Source: Mytilus trossulus (taxonomy: Eukaryota; Mollusca; Bivalvia; Mytilida; Mytilidae). From it: a stretch of 64,000 bases of DNA. Positions 32,937 to 46,200 of this stretch are shown here, one piece after another. Under the pieces are notes generated by a model. That model searched no databases and was not told where the DNA came from. It saw only the letters and a program-made list of their open reading frames with translations. Location of the stretch: assembly GCF_036588685.1 (NCBI RefSeq), contig NC_086386.1, positions 47,601,878 to 47,665,877 on the forward strand, read 5' to 3'. A program made the position numbers and the translations under genes. Every line of letters begins with the position of its first letter. Positions within the stretch are counted from its first letter, which is position 1.

Positions 32937-33195
32937 GTTATCAAAGGTACCAGGATTATAATTTAATACGCCAGACACGCGTTTCGTCTATATAAGACTC
33001 ATCAGTGACGCTCAGATAAAAAAAGTTATAAAGCCAAACAAGTATAAAAATGAAGAGCATTGAGAACCCAAAATTCCAAAACGTTGAGCCAAATACGGCT
33101 AAGGTAGTCTATTCCTAGGATAAGAAAATCAATAGTTTTTCGAAAAATTCAAAGTTTTGTAACAGGAAATTAATAAAAATGACCATATAATTAAA
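32937..33195 (-). mobile_element. Hammerhead-bearing repeat, long form, minus strand
   Basis: Reverse-complement relative of the 3918 copy, retaining the ATACGGCTAAGG and AACGTTTTGGAATTTT-equivalent blocks, 5'-truncated at about 33195. The intergenic insertion lies downstream of the OCA2-like gene. Confidence 0.75.
32967..33011 (-). ncRNA. Hammerhead ribozyme, type I, core intact, variant stem II loop
   Basis: Minus strand: GCGTCA, CTGATGA, GTCT-TATAT-AGAC, GAAA, helix III CG-CG-TG (one G-T wobble), GTC, TGGCGT. The stem II loop differs from the other copies while the 4-bp stem is kept, a compensated change consistent with the fold. Confidence 0.75.
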
Positions 33196-33482
33196 ACTAT
33201 AAGATTTCAAACTCCTTTACACAAAGTCGTCCTATTTGGTCTGTTCAATTTATTTGATTCCATTGTAACCGATAAGTCTTTTTTGGACAAAGTGTCAATC
33301 CTGATATATATGACGAGTTTAAATGAGGGCTTGTCTAATATTCCATTTGAGGTCCCTTTTTCGATTACATCGTTTAGATCACTTCAGTGTCCTATAGTCA
33401 GTTGTTTAAATCCTACACAAAATGATTGCATATTACTGTTTCATTTCATAAAATATAATGGCTGGTCGTATGCTACTGCCAA

Positions 33483-34120
33483 CCAACCAAGATGGCCGCC
33501 ATGGCTAAAAGTAGAACATAGTGGTAAAATGTAGATTTTGGCTTATATCTCTGAAACCAAAGCATTTAGAGCAAATCTGACTGGGGTAAAATTGTTTAGT
33601 AGGTGAAGATATATCTGCCCTGAAATTTTCAGACCAATCAGACAACCCGTTGTTGGGTTGCTGCCCCTGAATTGGTAGTTTTAATAAAATTTTGCAGCTT
33701 TTGGTTATTATCTTGAATATTATTATAGATGGAGATAAACTGTAAACAGCAATAATGTACAGCAAAGTAAGACCTACAAATAAGTCAACATGACCAAAAT
33801 GGTCAATTGAACCCTTAAGGAGTCATTGCCCTTTACATTCAATTTTGAACAATTTTTATAAATTTTTTTAAATTTTTGTAATTTTTACAAAACATTTTCC
33901 ACTGTTACTACTGGGCCAAGTTCATTATCGATCGAGATAATTGTAAGCAGCAAGAATGTTCAGTAAAGTAAGATCTACAAACACATCACCATCACCAAAA
34001 CACAATTTTGTCATGAAAACATCTGTGTCCTTTGTTTAATATGCACATAGACCAAGGTCCGCGACACAGGCTCTTTAGAGTCTCTAGTTTGTGCTTCTTA
34101 TCAATTCACAACTTTGCAAT
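33483..34120 (-). repeat. Dispersed repeat, inverted copy of the family at 1-302, extended
   Basis: It starts with AACCAAGATGGCCGCCATGG and continues through blocks complementary to 1-60 (GGCTTATATCTCTGAAACCAAAGCA-type text). It then extends into sequence missing at the window's left edge, with an internal duplicated AGCAGCAAGAATGTTCAGTAAAG-like motif (33745 and 33940). No gene. Confidence 0.65.
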
Positions 34121-34339
34121 CATACAAGAGTTGTTTAACTTTTATTTTCAATTCATTAAAATTCTGTACAAATGTACATAGGCCATTGCAGAAGATCATG
34201 TATGAATCCTAATGTATGAAATCAAAAACATTGATAAACGTGTGGTATGAATGGTTTAAATTTATATTAAAAAATAAAGCAACTTCTGGAACACCAACTA
34301 AAATATATCAGACTTACACTTGCTTACCGTGCATAGGCT

Positions 34340-35655
34340 GAATGACTAAAGACCAAGATACAAAAATTTAACAATACTTTTAGATATTTGGATGATATAT
34401 TGGCTCTCAATAATGACGAGTTCAGTATGTATACTAAAGAAATTTATCCTGTTGAACTTACTTTAAATAAAGCTAATACTAACAATGACCACTGCCCTTT
34501 CCTCAATCTTGATATCTATATCATTAACGGAAAGCTTAATACAAAAATTTATGATAAAAGAGATGATTTTTCATTTCCTATTGTTAATTATCCATTGTTA
34601 GATGGTGACGTTCCCTTGTCAGCATCATATGGTGTATATATATTTTAACTTGTACGATTCACTCGTGTATGTAATAAAGTATTAGATTTTAGCGAGAGAA
34701 ATTAATGTAATGCTGAAAAATTATTACACCAGAGTTTTTGATATCACAAACTAGTCAAAACATTTACTAAATTTTATCATCGGTATAATGAAATAATTCG
34801 TAAATATAACTCAACATGCAGACATCTTATACGTTCAGGTTTTTCACATTCAATCTTTTATGGTAATATTCTTTACAAAGCACAAGAATGTCAGTATTCA
34901 CCTCAAAAGCTTACAAAACCTTTAAACAGACTTATTAAGAAGAGATATAGTTACGATACTGTTGTCATGTCATTAAAAATTGCATATTTGGGCTTTAATA
35001 TTGATTCACTTATAGGGTCTTTGCATTAGAACTAAAAACATTTATTCAAAAATAAAACAGTTGTTGGCATGTCACGGGTTATGTTCTTCTCATATATTTT
35101 ATGATAGTATGATACTAAACCCCTAACGGGAGGGATTGTGCCTGATATTCATATGATGAAGACATAGTCTTTCAATCGGTTTAATTGAGGTCTGGAGCTG
35201 GCATGTCAGTTGACTGCTAGTAGTCTGTTGTTATTTATGTATTATTGTCATTTTGTTTATTTTCTTTTGTTAAATCTACTGACATCAGACTCGGACTTCT
35301 CTTGAACTGAATTTTAATGTGCGTATTGTTATGCGTTTACTTTTCTACATTGGCTAGAGGTATAGGGGAGGATAGGGATCTCATAAACATGCAATTTTGC
35401 GCCTGTACCAAGTCCGGAGTCTCTGGCCTTTGTTAGTCTTGTATGATTTTTAATTTTAGTTTCTTATAATTCGGAGTTTAGTATGCATCCATTATCACTG
35501 AACTAGTATACATATTTTTAAGGGGCCAGCTGAAGGAGGCCTCCAGGTGCGTGGATTACATTGAAGACCCATTGGTGGCCTTCGGCTGTTGTCTGCTCTA
35601 TGATGCGGTTGTTGTCGCTTTGACACATTCCCCATTTCCTTTCCCAATTTTATTA
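34340..35655 (+). pseudogene. Decayed retroelement with reverse-transcriptase C-terminal fragment (Penelope-like suspected)
   Basis: From about 34364 the translation reads FRYLDDILALNN, matching the RT catalytic-aspartate motif. It continues through a P-F-L-N-L-D-I segment and an N-T-K-I-Y-D-K-R motif of the kind seen in Penelope-like RTs (LPFLD...vYrK). The frame is broken by TAA at 34646 and further stops near 34700, and the N-terminal palm and fingers are missing. The 3' non-coding tail (34990-35655) recurs at 15130, 30640 and 44868 (inverted). Family assignment is tentative; a DIRS- or LINE-type RT is the alternative. Confidence 0.65.
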
Positions 35656-35659
35656 AGCA

Positions 35660-36105
35660 CAACTTAAATTCTTGTGAAGACTAGAAGATCTAGACCGCTA
35701 TAACTCACACACAACAAATATTTATCACAGTAGTATCTAGTTCGTTTAAAGGCAAAATAGATATTGACACATCACGTTTATACTGTATACACATCTCAAA
35801 TATGAGACAATTAATTAGTCTTGAAAGGTCTACTGTAATGAGAGAGCACTTTTATGGCTTTCAGTTATCCTTATTTCTTATATTACTGAAACACAGTCTT
35901 GATTTCTTTAATTATTGGGTAACTTAATATATCTTATTATTAGACAATTCATGTTTTTAAATATTTTTGTATTTACCTGATAAACCTTATAGAACTTCCC
36001 TGTATATTGTTTTCCTCAATATGAAAAAAAAACGTCTTATCAATTAAACAATGTAAGTGATAACTCTAATTAAAAGATTAACAGAGATGTTACAACCAGC
36101 TATAA
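35660..36105. other. No feature recognised (AT-rich intergenic)
   Basis: Nothing recognised apart from AT-rich sequence. Confidence 0.5.
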
Positions 36106-36109
36106 GGGT

Positions 36110-38866
36110 AAATCTTTGGCCAATGAAATTGCAACCAGATGCTCCGCAGGGCGTAGCTTTATAAGACTGCAGAGGTTGAACCCTAAACGGTTGGGGCCAG
36201 TATGGACACAACATTCAAGCTGGATTCAGCTCTAAATTTGGATTGTGATTAAATAGTTGACACAGCATAGGTTTCTGACACAGAATGAATGTGTTCTAAT
36301 GAACTTATTTTTTTTGTTTTCTCTTAAAGCAATTCACTATGCTGTTGAATATTAATCCTCTCAAAAAAATGTTTGAAGAAATTTTCTTTTTATTTATGAA
36401 ATTTCAAATGAGAAAAATTGAACCTAATTTTTTTAATCACATCCCCCTTTCCCTTATTCCAAAACTAATCTCAATTAAAGTTTCTAATGGAGTTTGCAAC
36501 AATAACTACTCATTTAAATACATCATAAGATATTAAGATGTAAAAAAACTGCTTGTTATCACTGAATGGTAAAGATTATTTTAATTTATCAGTTGGTAGT
36601 AAAAAGTGAATATACATTGTATATAACAAAGATTTGAGTTGATTCTGGACAAAGAAAGATAACTCCAATTAAAAAAAAATATTGCTATTTCACAATATTG
36701 TGCAATTAGATATTTCTTGCTTACTATTCTGGACAAAGAAAGATAACTCTAATTAAAAAAAAATATTGCTATTTCACAATATTGTGCAATTAGATATTTC
36801 TTGCCATTGTGCAATACTGTGCAATTGAAAAGACTTGCTATTGCACAGTACTTAATATAATATTTTAGATACTGATTTGGACCAACTTGAAAACTGGGCC
36901 AATAATCAAAAATCTAAGTACATGTTTGGATTCAGCATATCAAATAACCCCAAGATTTCAATTTTTGTTAAAATCAAACTAAGTTTAATTTTGGACCCTT
37001 TGGACTTTAATGTAGACCAATTTGAAAACAGGACCAAAAATGAAGAATCTACATACACAGTTAGATTTGGCATATCAAAAAACCCCATTTATTCAATTTT
37101 CAATGAAATCAAACAAAGTTTAATTTTGGACCCCGATTTGGACCAACTTGAAAACTGGGCCAATAATCAAGAATCTAAATACATTTTTAGATTCAGCATA
37201 TCAAAGAACCCAACCGATTAATTTTTTGACAAAATCAAACTAAGTTTAATTTTGGACCCTTTGGACCTTAATGTAGACCAATTTGAAAATGGGACCAAAA
37301 ATTAAGAATCTACATACACAGTTAGATTCCGCATATCAAAGAACCCCAATTATTCAATTCTTGATGAAATCAAACAAAGTTTAATTTTGGACCCTTTGGG
37401 CCCCTTTTTCCTAAACTGTTAGGACCAAAACTCCCAAAATCAATACCAACCTTCTTTTTATGGTCATAAACCTTGTGTTTAAATTTCATAGATTTCTATT
37501 TACTTATACTAAAGTTATGGTGCGAAAACCAAGAATAATGCTTATTTGGGCCCTTTTTTGGCCCCTAATTCCTAAACTGTTGAAACCAATACTCCCAAAA
37601 TCAATCCCAACCTTTCTTTTGTGGTCATAAAGCTTGTGTCAAAATTTCATAGATTTCTATTAACTTAAACTAAAGTTATAGCGCGAAAACCAAGAAATGC
37701 TTATTTGGGCCCTTTTTGGCCCCTTATTCCTAAAATGTTGGGACCAAAACTCCCAAAATCAATACCAACCTTCCTTTTGTGGTCATAAACCTTGTGTTAA
37801 AATTTCATAGATTTCTATTCACTTTTACTAAAGTTAGAGTGCGAAAACTAAAAGTATTCGGACGCCGACGCAACAACGACGACGACGACGACGCCAACGT
37901 GATAGCAATATACGACAAAAAATTTTTCAAAATTTGCGGTCGTATAAAAATCTAAGTACATGTTTGGATTCAGCATATCAAAGAACCCCAAGATTTCAAT
38001 TTTTGTTAAAATCAAACTAAGTTTAATTTTGGACCCTTTGGACTTTAATGTAGACCAATTTGAAAACAGGACCAAAAGTTAAGAATCTACATACACAGTT
38101 AGATTCGGCATATCAAAAAACCCCAATTATTCAATTTTGATGAAATCAAACAAACTTTAATTTTGGACCCTTTGGGCCCCTTATTCTGTTGGGACCAAAA
38201 CTCCCTAAATCAATACCAACCTTCCTTTTATGGTCATAAACCTTGTGTTTAAATTTCATAGATTTCTATTTACTTATACTAACGTTATGGTGCGAAAACC
38301 AAGAAAAATGCTTATTTGGGTCCCTTTTTGGCCCCTAATTCCTAAACTGTTGGGACCTAAACTCCCAAAATCAATACCAACCTTCCTTTTGTGGTCATAA
38401 ACATTGTGTTTAAATTTCATTGATTTCTATTTACTTAAACTAAAGTTATTGTGCGAAAACCAAGAATAATGCTTATTTGGGCCTTTTTTTGGCCCCTTAT
38501 TCCTAAACTGTTGAAACAAAAACTCCCAAAATCAATCCCAACCTTTCTTTTGTGGTCATAAACCTTGTGTCAAAATTTCATAGATTTCTATTAACTTAAA
38601 CTAAAGTTATAGTGCTAAAACCAAGAAAATGCTTATTTGGGCCCTTTTTGGCCCCTAATTCCTAAAATGTTGGGACCAAAACTCCCAAAATCAATACCAA
38701 CCTTCTTTTTGTGGTCATAAACCTTGTGTTAAAATTTCATAGATTTCTATTCACTTTTACTAAAGTTAGAGTGCGAAAACTAAAAGTATTCGGACGACAA
38801 CGACGACGCCAACGTGATAGCAATATACGACAACATTTTTTTCAAATTTTGCGGTCGTATAAAAAT
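36110..38866. mobile_element. Composite satellite-like element with internal 160-bp and ~130-bp repeats
   Basis: The left part has GATGCTCCGCAGGGCGTAGC then CTTTATAAGACTGCAG. The right end TTTGCGGTCGTATAAAAAT (38848-38866) is its approximate inverted complement, suggesting terminal inverted repeats. The same right end occurs internally at 37932-37951, so two copies lie in tandem, the second missing its left part. Inside each copy, a ~160-bp unit with CTCCCAAAATCAAT repeats three times (37433, 37593, 37752) and four times (38203, 38363, 38524, 38683). A ~130-bp unit with GACCAA(C/T)TTGAAAAC precedes it. Each copy closes with a GAC tract (37861, 38793). Open frames are shadows. Confidence 0.75.
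36643..36810. repeat. Two-copy 84-bp tandem duplication
   Basis: TTCTGGACAAAGAAAGATAA recurs at 36643 and 36727, followed in both by an A-run and TATTGCTATTTCACAATATT. The two units differ at about one position. Confidence 0.85.
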
Positions 38867-38869
38867 AGT

Positions 38870-39885
38870 ACAATTTCTCCAAGCCTTTCAAGGTTGTGCC
38901 AATATAATTTATAAATATATAGGATTATATAATATTAACACTTTAGTGTAGAAATGTGTTGTCATAAAAATGTTTCAATTGATGTTTTAAACCCATAATT
39001 TTTGTTTTACATTGAATGAATGAAATGTAGCCATCCCTACCCGAAAAAGATTTTTAACCACATTAACATCTCAAAGAAATCATTTTACAACAACACTCAA
39101 CTCCAATGTAAATGTCTGATTCATTGACAAAATTCTGTACATCATTTTTGCAGTAAACGATAAATATGGAAAAATTCCAAGTCAAAATGAAGCAAATTCT
39201 GTAGGAAAAAAAACCCACCATAATATATCAGACTTTCATTTGCTTACCAAAAAAATTAGTAAGGGTTCCGCGGAACCCAGTGTCTCGCTACTTATGCTGT
39301 TAATCATACACTTAACAAAAATGAGGAAAAAGACAATAAAAATATTCCTTTCGATACTATCTTTTGATTGTCAGATGTTTCTGTACTCTGCTATAAAACA
39401 AACAACACAACAAGTATGTTTTACAGTAGCATTTAATTTATCAAATGACAAAATATATTATGACATATCACATTCATACTTTTATACAAATCTCCAATAT
39501 CAACATCAAATATGAGACAAACAATTCCTTTATCTGAACAGTTCTATTGTACTGAAAGAGTACTGTTGAGTTCTTTAGGTATACTTGTTTTCTTATTTAT
39601 TGAAAAACTATCTAATTCCCTTTATTAATGTGTAACTTCGAAAGTTGTGGTAGTTACCTGATAACACCCTATTAACTTCCCTATATATCAAATTACCCAA
39701 TATGAAATGTGGAACTCTCTCAAGGTCTTGTCATTCAATTAGCCTTGATAACTCAGATTAATACAGATTTAATTAATATCATATCATTGTGTATTAAAAT
39801 GTATGGTTTTGATTACACACTTTTAAAATCAGCAAACACAGTGCCATAATAAATATTCCAAAACAATGTTTACAATATATGTTAC
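38870..39885. other. No feature recognised (AT-rich intergenic)
   Basis: Downstream flank of the composite element. The 39240-39515 open frame shows no family resemblance. Confidence 0.45.
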
Positions 39886-40019
39886 CATTGGCCGATCCAG
39901 GGGGCCCTGCCCCCCCCTTTTCGTGGGAAAAAATTGTTGATTATATAGGGAATCACTAAAGCATGACTGGAGCAGGCAGTCAGTGGACCCCCTTATGAAA
40001 AGTTCTGGATCCGCCACTG
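39886..40019 (-). mobile_element. 134-bp MITE with GTTAC target duplication
   Basis: Left end CATTGGCCGATCCAG and right end, reversed, CAGTGGCGGATCCAG form a 15-bp terminal inverted repeat. GTTAC flanks both sides (39881-39885 and 40020-40024). The CAGTGGCGGATCCAG terminus is one I recall from many animal genomes. A minus-strand open frame across it is a shadow. Confidence 0.8.
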
Positions 40020-40290
40020 GTTACATTTATGGTACCCAAATATAGCAATTAATAATAACCATGCATAGAAGTAATTATAGAAACCTGCAGACATTTTAAC
40101 CTGTACAACATGTTTCACACCTCCCCAAGTGGCAATTTTAATTTGCCTTCTCTGCATCACAATGATAAGATGGTGCTATACTATTCAACTTTTGTTTTGA
40201 TATTTCAAATAATAATTCCTTATATCAAGAAATGTTCCTGATAATGGGTAGCTCAGTCATATTAAATATCCTAATAGATTTCAAATACAA

Positions 40291-43200
40291 TCAATCATCA
40301 TCCCTCCGTCGTACATTTCTTGCTCCAGAGGTTAATTTTCTTTTCTTAAATGTCACATTAGTGTCTTTACCAAGAGATGTCACAGTTTTCTCCTTAAATT
40401 TAGATCGTTTTTCCTGTGTTTTCTTTTCCTCCTGAGGTGGAGGAAGTTTTACCTCCTCTGGTGGAGGGAGTTGTATCTCCTCTGGTGGAGGTTGTATTTC
40501 CTCTGGTGGAGGTGGTAATGGTATGTGTTCTATTGGCAGAGGTTCTGACGGAGGTAGTGGAATAATCTCTGGTTCTGTCGGTAGTGGTGGGGGCGGGGCT
40601 TCTGTTGGTATTGGTGGGGGAGGAGCTTCTGTTGGAAGTCCATAGAATTCTGACGCAGACTCTTCCTCTTCTTCCCTGGAAAAAATATATAGTTAAATGC
40701 TAAAATGACTTTGAAAAGTACTACTGTGGATTCATTTATTTTGTGTGTATCAATTTTGGTGAATTATCCTTGGTTGCTTCTTAGTATCTTCATACTTTTT
40801 TTTATGAAATGGGTTACCTTAAGTAAAACAATGTCAAAAGACTATTTGGGGCTCTTTATAGCTTGCTGTTCAGTGTGAGCCAAGGCTCTGTGTTAAAGGT
40901 CATACAATAAACTTTTAATTGTTAACTTTTTATATATTGTGACTTGGATGGTGATTTGTCACTCATACCACATCTTCTTATTTATATATAGATCTTTGTA
41001 GTATTAAAACTTAAATAAAGTTTGTCCATCTTTTAATTTAAAATCCAAATTATATCATTTTAATTAAAATATTCCTACACTGTATGTATTTTATACACAT
41101 TGTTCTCTTCATAAACAGAAAAGGTTGAAGCTAATAAAGTGTACACTTACTGGTGAGCAATTGTTTGCCATCTACCATAAGCTGACTGGGGTACTCTAGG
41201 CATTGGTCCCACTGAAACTCCAGGCTCACTTTCATCTTCTTCTAGATTTTGCTGAAATCACAAATTTTCAAAATATATTTTTTCAATCATTTAAAAAAAA
41301 TAATTTCAAGGCATGTCATTGCTGAAAATTGAACTTGATGTTGGTTCATGTTGGTCATATTTGTTTTATCTGGAATTGGTTTGTAATAATTAGGCCATTA
41401 GTTTTCTAGTATATATTGGTTGACATTTTTCATATTAACCTATTTTAGCTGACAATACGATATTGATTTTTCTCATCGATGAGAGCTGTGTGGTGGCCTA
41501 TAATTATTTACATCAACTGCTTTTTAAAAACTCTGATGGGTAGCTGTCTCATTGGCAATCATACCACATCTCCATATATATTTGTTTCCAATAGCTTATG
41601 GATTTCTTATCTTAACATTGCTACTTTAGTTTTATTTGATTAAACATTTATAATTTAGAGTGACAAATTTACAGTGTAAGTTGAAATCATTAAAGTATAT
41701 TTAATTTCCTTCAAAGGTGGCAAATACAAACCTCTTCAAAAGCTTTTTGTTTTTCTGCTTCTTCTTTTGCTTTCTCTTCCTGGGCTCTTACTTCTGCTAA
41801 ACTGACAAATTCCTCCGGTGCTACCCAAATTGTTTCTGAAATACAGTTTAGGCTCTTCTTTTTAAAATAAATTAAACAATATTTCTATTATTTCATTACC
41901 CATTCTATGAACAATCTTTAAAAAAATGAATAAAATAACACAACCTGTTATATCAATCAACTTTATATTGTCTTTAGCCCTTTCTAGTCCACTTCAATCA
42001 ATTTTGTAATTATCAAATATTTTTGATGCAGATAAATAGCAAAGATTCCAGTTTTACGTATATATGGGGCAATTAATATTCGTTTTATTTTGTTCTTGCA
42101 AAAGTCAGGGAAAAAATTGCACTCAAAGATTAGATGGTTTACAGTAAATGAAAACTTAGACTTCTTTAGTCTGTGAAACTAATCATAAAATTTAACACTT
42201 TATCGCCAGAAACAGCAAACTGAAGTTTTATTTTCATATCTAATGTAAAAGAGAGACAACTTATTTTTAAAAACAAGAATGTGTCCAAAGTACACGGATG
42301 CCACACTCGCACTATCCTTTTGCATGTTCCATGGACCGTGAAATTGGGTAATAATCTAATTTGGCATTACAATTAGAAAGATTATACTATAGGGAACATA
42401 TGTACTAAGTTTCAAGTTGATTGGACTTCAATTTCATCAAAAACTACCTCGACCAAAAACTTTAACCTGAAACTCCCACTTTCATTTTCTATGTTCAGTG
42501 GACAGTGAAATTGAAAAGTCAAAAGTCTAATTTGGCTTTAAAATTAGAAAGATCATATCAAAAGCAACAAGTGTACTAAGTTTCAAGTTGATTGAACCTC
42601 AGCTTCAGCAAAAACAACCTTGACCAAAAACTTTAACCTGAACGGACGCACAGACGGACGAACGAATGGAGCCACAGACCAGAAAACATAATGCCCCTTT
42701 ACTATCGTAGGTGGGGCATAATAATTAGTATAGCATATTGTAGAATCCTTAAATATAACATACTGTGAAAGTACTTTAATTCGTGGGTATCAATTTTCGT
42801 GGTTTGAGCAATATTAACATGTTCGTGGGTTTTTAAATTCGTGGATTTCTAAATTTCTAAAAAAAAAAGACATTTAAAATTTAAAGCCATTAGAAACGAA
42901 GGTTACAAAATGTCTGGATTGAAGGAAATTGCAAAGTAAACATTGACTCCTGTAAATCGTAGTGATAACAGTAATTAGCTCATTATAAAGTGATCAACAG
43001 ATTAAAGACCATCAAAGGTGTTAATTAGGCCATAAACATGTCACCTAAAGAGAACAGTAACATAACAAATGTTATAAACGTATCTTGAAATGTCAAATAA
43101 TTCTTATCAAAATCAAGCCTAAGCATGAAATTATTATTTCCCATATATGTACGAGAACTATGATGATATAAAATGAACACTTTATCATACTAGCATAACA

Positions 43201-46200
43201 AAACCGGAAATCTGACTTTCATCGATCAAAAATGTTTTTATGATAATTAAAAGATAAAAAGTTGTACAGTTTAGGTAATTAAAGATTAAATGGGTATAAT
43301 CCCGTATGTAGTTGTAGTTCTGTGACTGCTTTTAAAGTATTCTCAGATTTGGCGTCATTCAATATATTATCTAGATCATATCAGTAGTAAAACCTACGGA
43401 TCAGGATCTTTCCATGTCTTGATTTGGACAATTGTTGTTTTATTTCGTTGGACACTTAAATTCGTGGATCAAGTCACCCACGAAAACCACGAAAATTGGT
43501 ACCCCACGAATAAAAGTACTTTCACAGTATCATAAATAAATGGGGAATGTGTCCATGGGACACAAATGATGCCCTTGCATATCATATAAATTTATAAAGG
43601 GACATAACTGAAGATGGCAAAAAGTGACACTACCAAAATAATTAATTGATTTTAGTTTTGTGGTAATAAACATTGTGTATAAGTTCCATAACAAATGGTT
43701 AAGGCAAACTAAAGTTATAAAACAATTATGAAAAAAAATCAGCATTTTTCCATTTGTAAAGGGGTCTTTCTCTAGAACAGTATATGTGATTCCAATTCTA
43801 TATTTATTCTATGTTTTGTAGTAGTGTGCATTGTAAATAAGTTTCATAATATTCAGTTGAGGCAAAATTAACTTAGAGAAAGAAAATCAATTTGAGAGTG
43901 TACAGACAAACAAGAGTTAAACTTAATGCAGCCTCTGGATACCGAGGGATAAAAAAATTCTGATGGACATTCTGTTCCTGGTTTAAACAAGAATGTGTCC
44001 ATAGTACACGGATGCCCCACTTGCACTATCATTTTCTATTTTCAGTAGTCCATGAAATTAGGGTCAAAACTTTAATTTGGAATTAAAATTAGAAAATCAT
44101 ATCATAGGGAACATGTGTACTAAGTTTCAAGTTGATGTAACTTTAACTTCATCAAACACTACCTTGACCAAAAACTTTAACCTGAACTTCACACTATCAT
44201 TTCCTATGTTCAGTAGACCATGAAATTGGGGTCAAAACTATATTTTGGCATTAAAATTAGAAAGATCATATATGGGGAAGATGTGTACTAAGTTTCAAGT
44301 TGATTGGACTTTCAACTTCTTCAAAAACTACCTTGACCAAAAACTTTAACCTGGAGCGAACGGACGCTTGGACGCACAGACGGACAAACAGAGGCCCAGA
44401 CCAGAAAACATAATGCCCCTCTACTATCGTAGGTGGGTCATAAAAAATAAGTAAAATGTTTATTTTACCATTAGTTTCTACATTCCAGTAATATGAGTAA
44501 CCTTCAGGTGATTTAGCTTCAAACCATTTGCATGTGGCTAGTTTTGTCATCAATTCCTCCTCTGCTTTTAATACTGCCTCTCTTTCTTCTTCCTGCTTTT
44601 TCAATTTTGCCTCTCTCTCTTTACGTTTTGCTTCTTTGTCAGCTAGCTTTTCTGTTAAAAAATGTAAATTAACTAATATATTGTGAATAAAAATAGGGAA
44701 TGTGTTTAAGAGACAACATCCTGATAAAAGTGCAGAAAACAGGCAAAGTTCAAATAAGCTATCTGTATTGAACTTAAATTAGATTATTACTACTACCAAA
44801 ACTAAAACAAAATCAACAGTATTAAAGACATAAATATTTTGATCAGAATTTACATTCTTAAAATAAAATTGAGAATGGAAATAGGAAATGTGTCAAAGAG
44901 ACAACAACCCGACCATAGAAAAAACAACAGCAGAAGGTCACCAACAGGTCTTCAATGTAGCCAGAAATTCCCGCACCCAAAGGCGTCCTTCAGCTGGCCA
45001 AATTGTACACAAGAAACTAAAATTAAAAAAATACAAGAATAACAAAGGTATAACTAGATGTGTCAAAGCGACATGAATGGCCCCGTCTCAAAAAGTCGAA
45101 AAATCTGCAATTTCAATAATTTTCAAAGTTATAAACACCTAATTTTGGGAAAATTAAGAGCGAACAAAACTTAAACTTGATCTGAAACTCATCAAGGTTA
45201 ACTCAGATACCGAATTTCAGCCCAAAATCTGAAAGAGTTTAGAAAAAAAGTCTGTATAACTGTGATTTTCAACAATCTATTAAAGTCCAAAGCCTGTAAT
45301 TTCGGCAAAAATTAGCGGAGTGGAACAAAACTTACACTTGATCTGTAACTCATCAAGGTTAACTCACATATTAAAAATCAGCCCAATATCTGAAGGCGTT
45401 TAGAAAAAAACTCAGTATAATGGTTTGTTGCAGAATGACAGACAAGGGTAAAACTATATAGCACCAACCATGGGCCATAAAAACAAAATAATTTGTGCAA
45501 AAAATGTGTGATTGGATGATATTTCGGATTTTGATTTTTACCAATGTTGCATCTGATTGGTTACAAAAAGCCTGATAGTTTACCACCGATATCATTTCAC
45601 CCACAGTTACCTTATACAAATGAGATTTTACCACTGATATCATTTCACCCACAGTTACCTCATACAAATGAGATTTTACCACCGATATCATTTCACCCAC
45701 AGTCATGAGTTACCTTATACAAATGAGATTTTACCACCAATATCATTTCACCCACAGTTACCTTATACAAATGAGATTTTACCACCAATATCATTTCACC
45801 CAGAGTTACCTTATACAAATGAGATTTTACCACCGATATCATTTCACCCACAGTTACCTTATACAAATGAGATTTTACCACTGATATCATTTCACCCACA
45901 GTTACCTTATACAAATAAGATTTTACCACCGATATCATTTCACCCACAGTTACCTTAAACAAATGAGATTTTACCACCAATATCATTTCACCTACAGTTA
46001 CCTTATACAAATGAGATTTTACCACCGATATCATTTCACCCACAGTTACCTTATACAAATGAGATTTTACCACCAATATCATTTCACCCACAGTTACCTT
46101 ATACAAATGAGATTTTACCACCGATATCATTTCACCTACAGTTACCTTATACAAATGAGATTTTACCACCGATATCATTTCACCCACAGCTACCTTATAC

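Noticed and set aside
33260-33315. Further hammerhead copy (CCGATAAGTCTTTTTTGGAC)
   Set aside because: Core is CCGATAA and AAAG instead of CTGATGA and GAAA; relic at best.
34388-34648. 86-residue frame as a live gene
   Set aside because: It is an internal fragment of a reverse transcriptase with stops downstream and no N-terminal domains; listed as a pseudogene.
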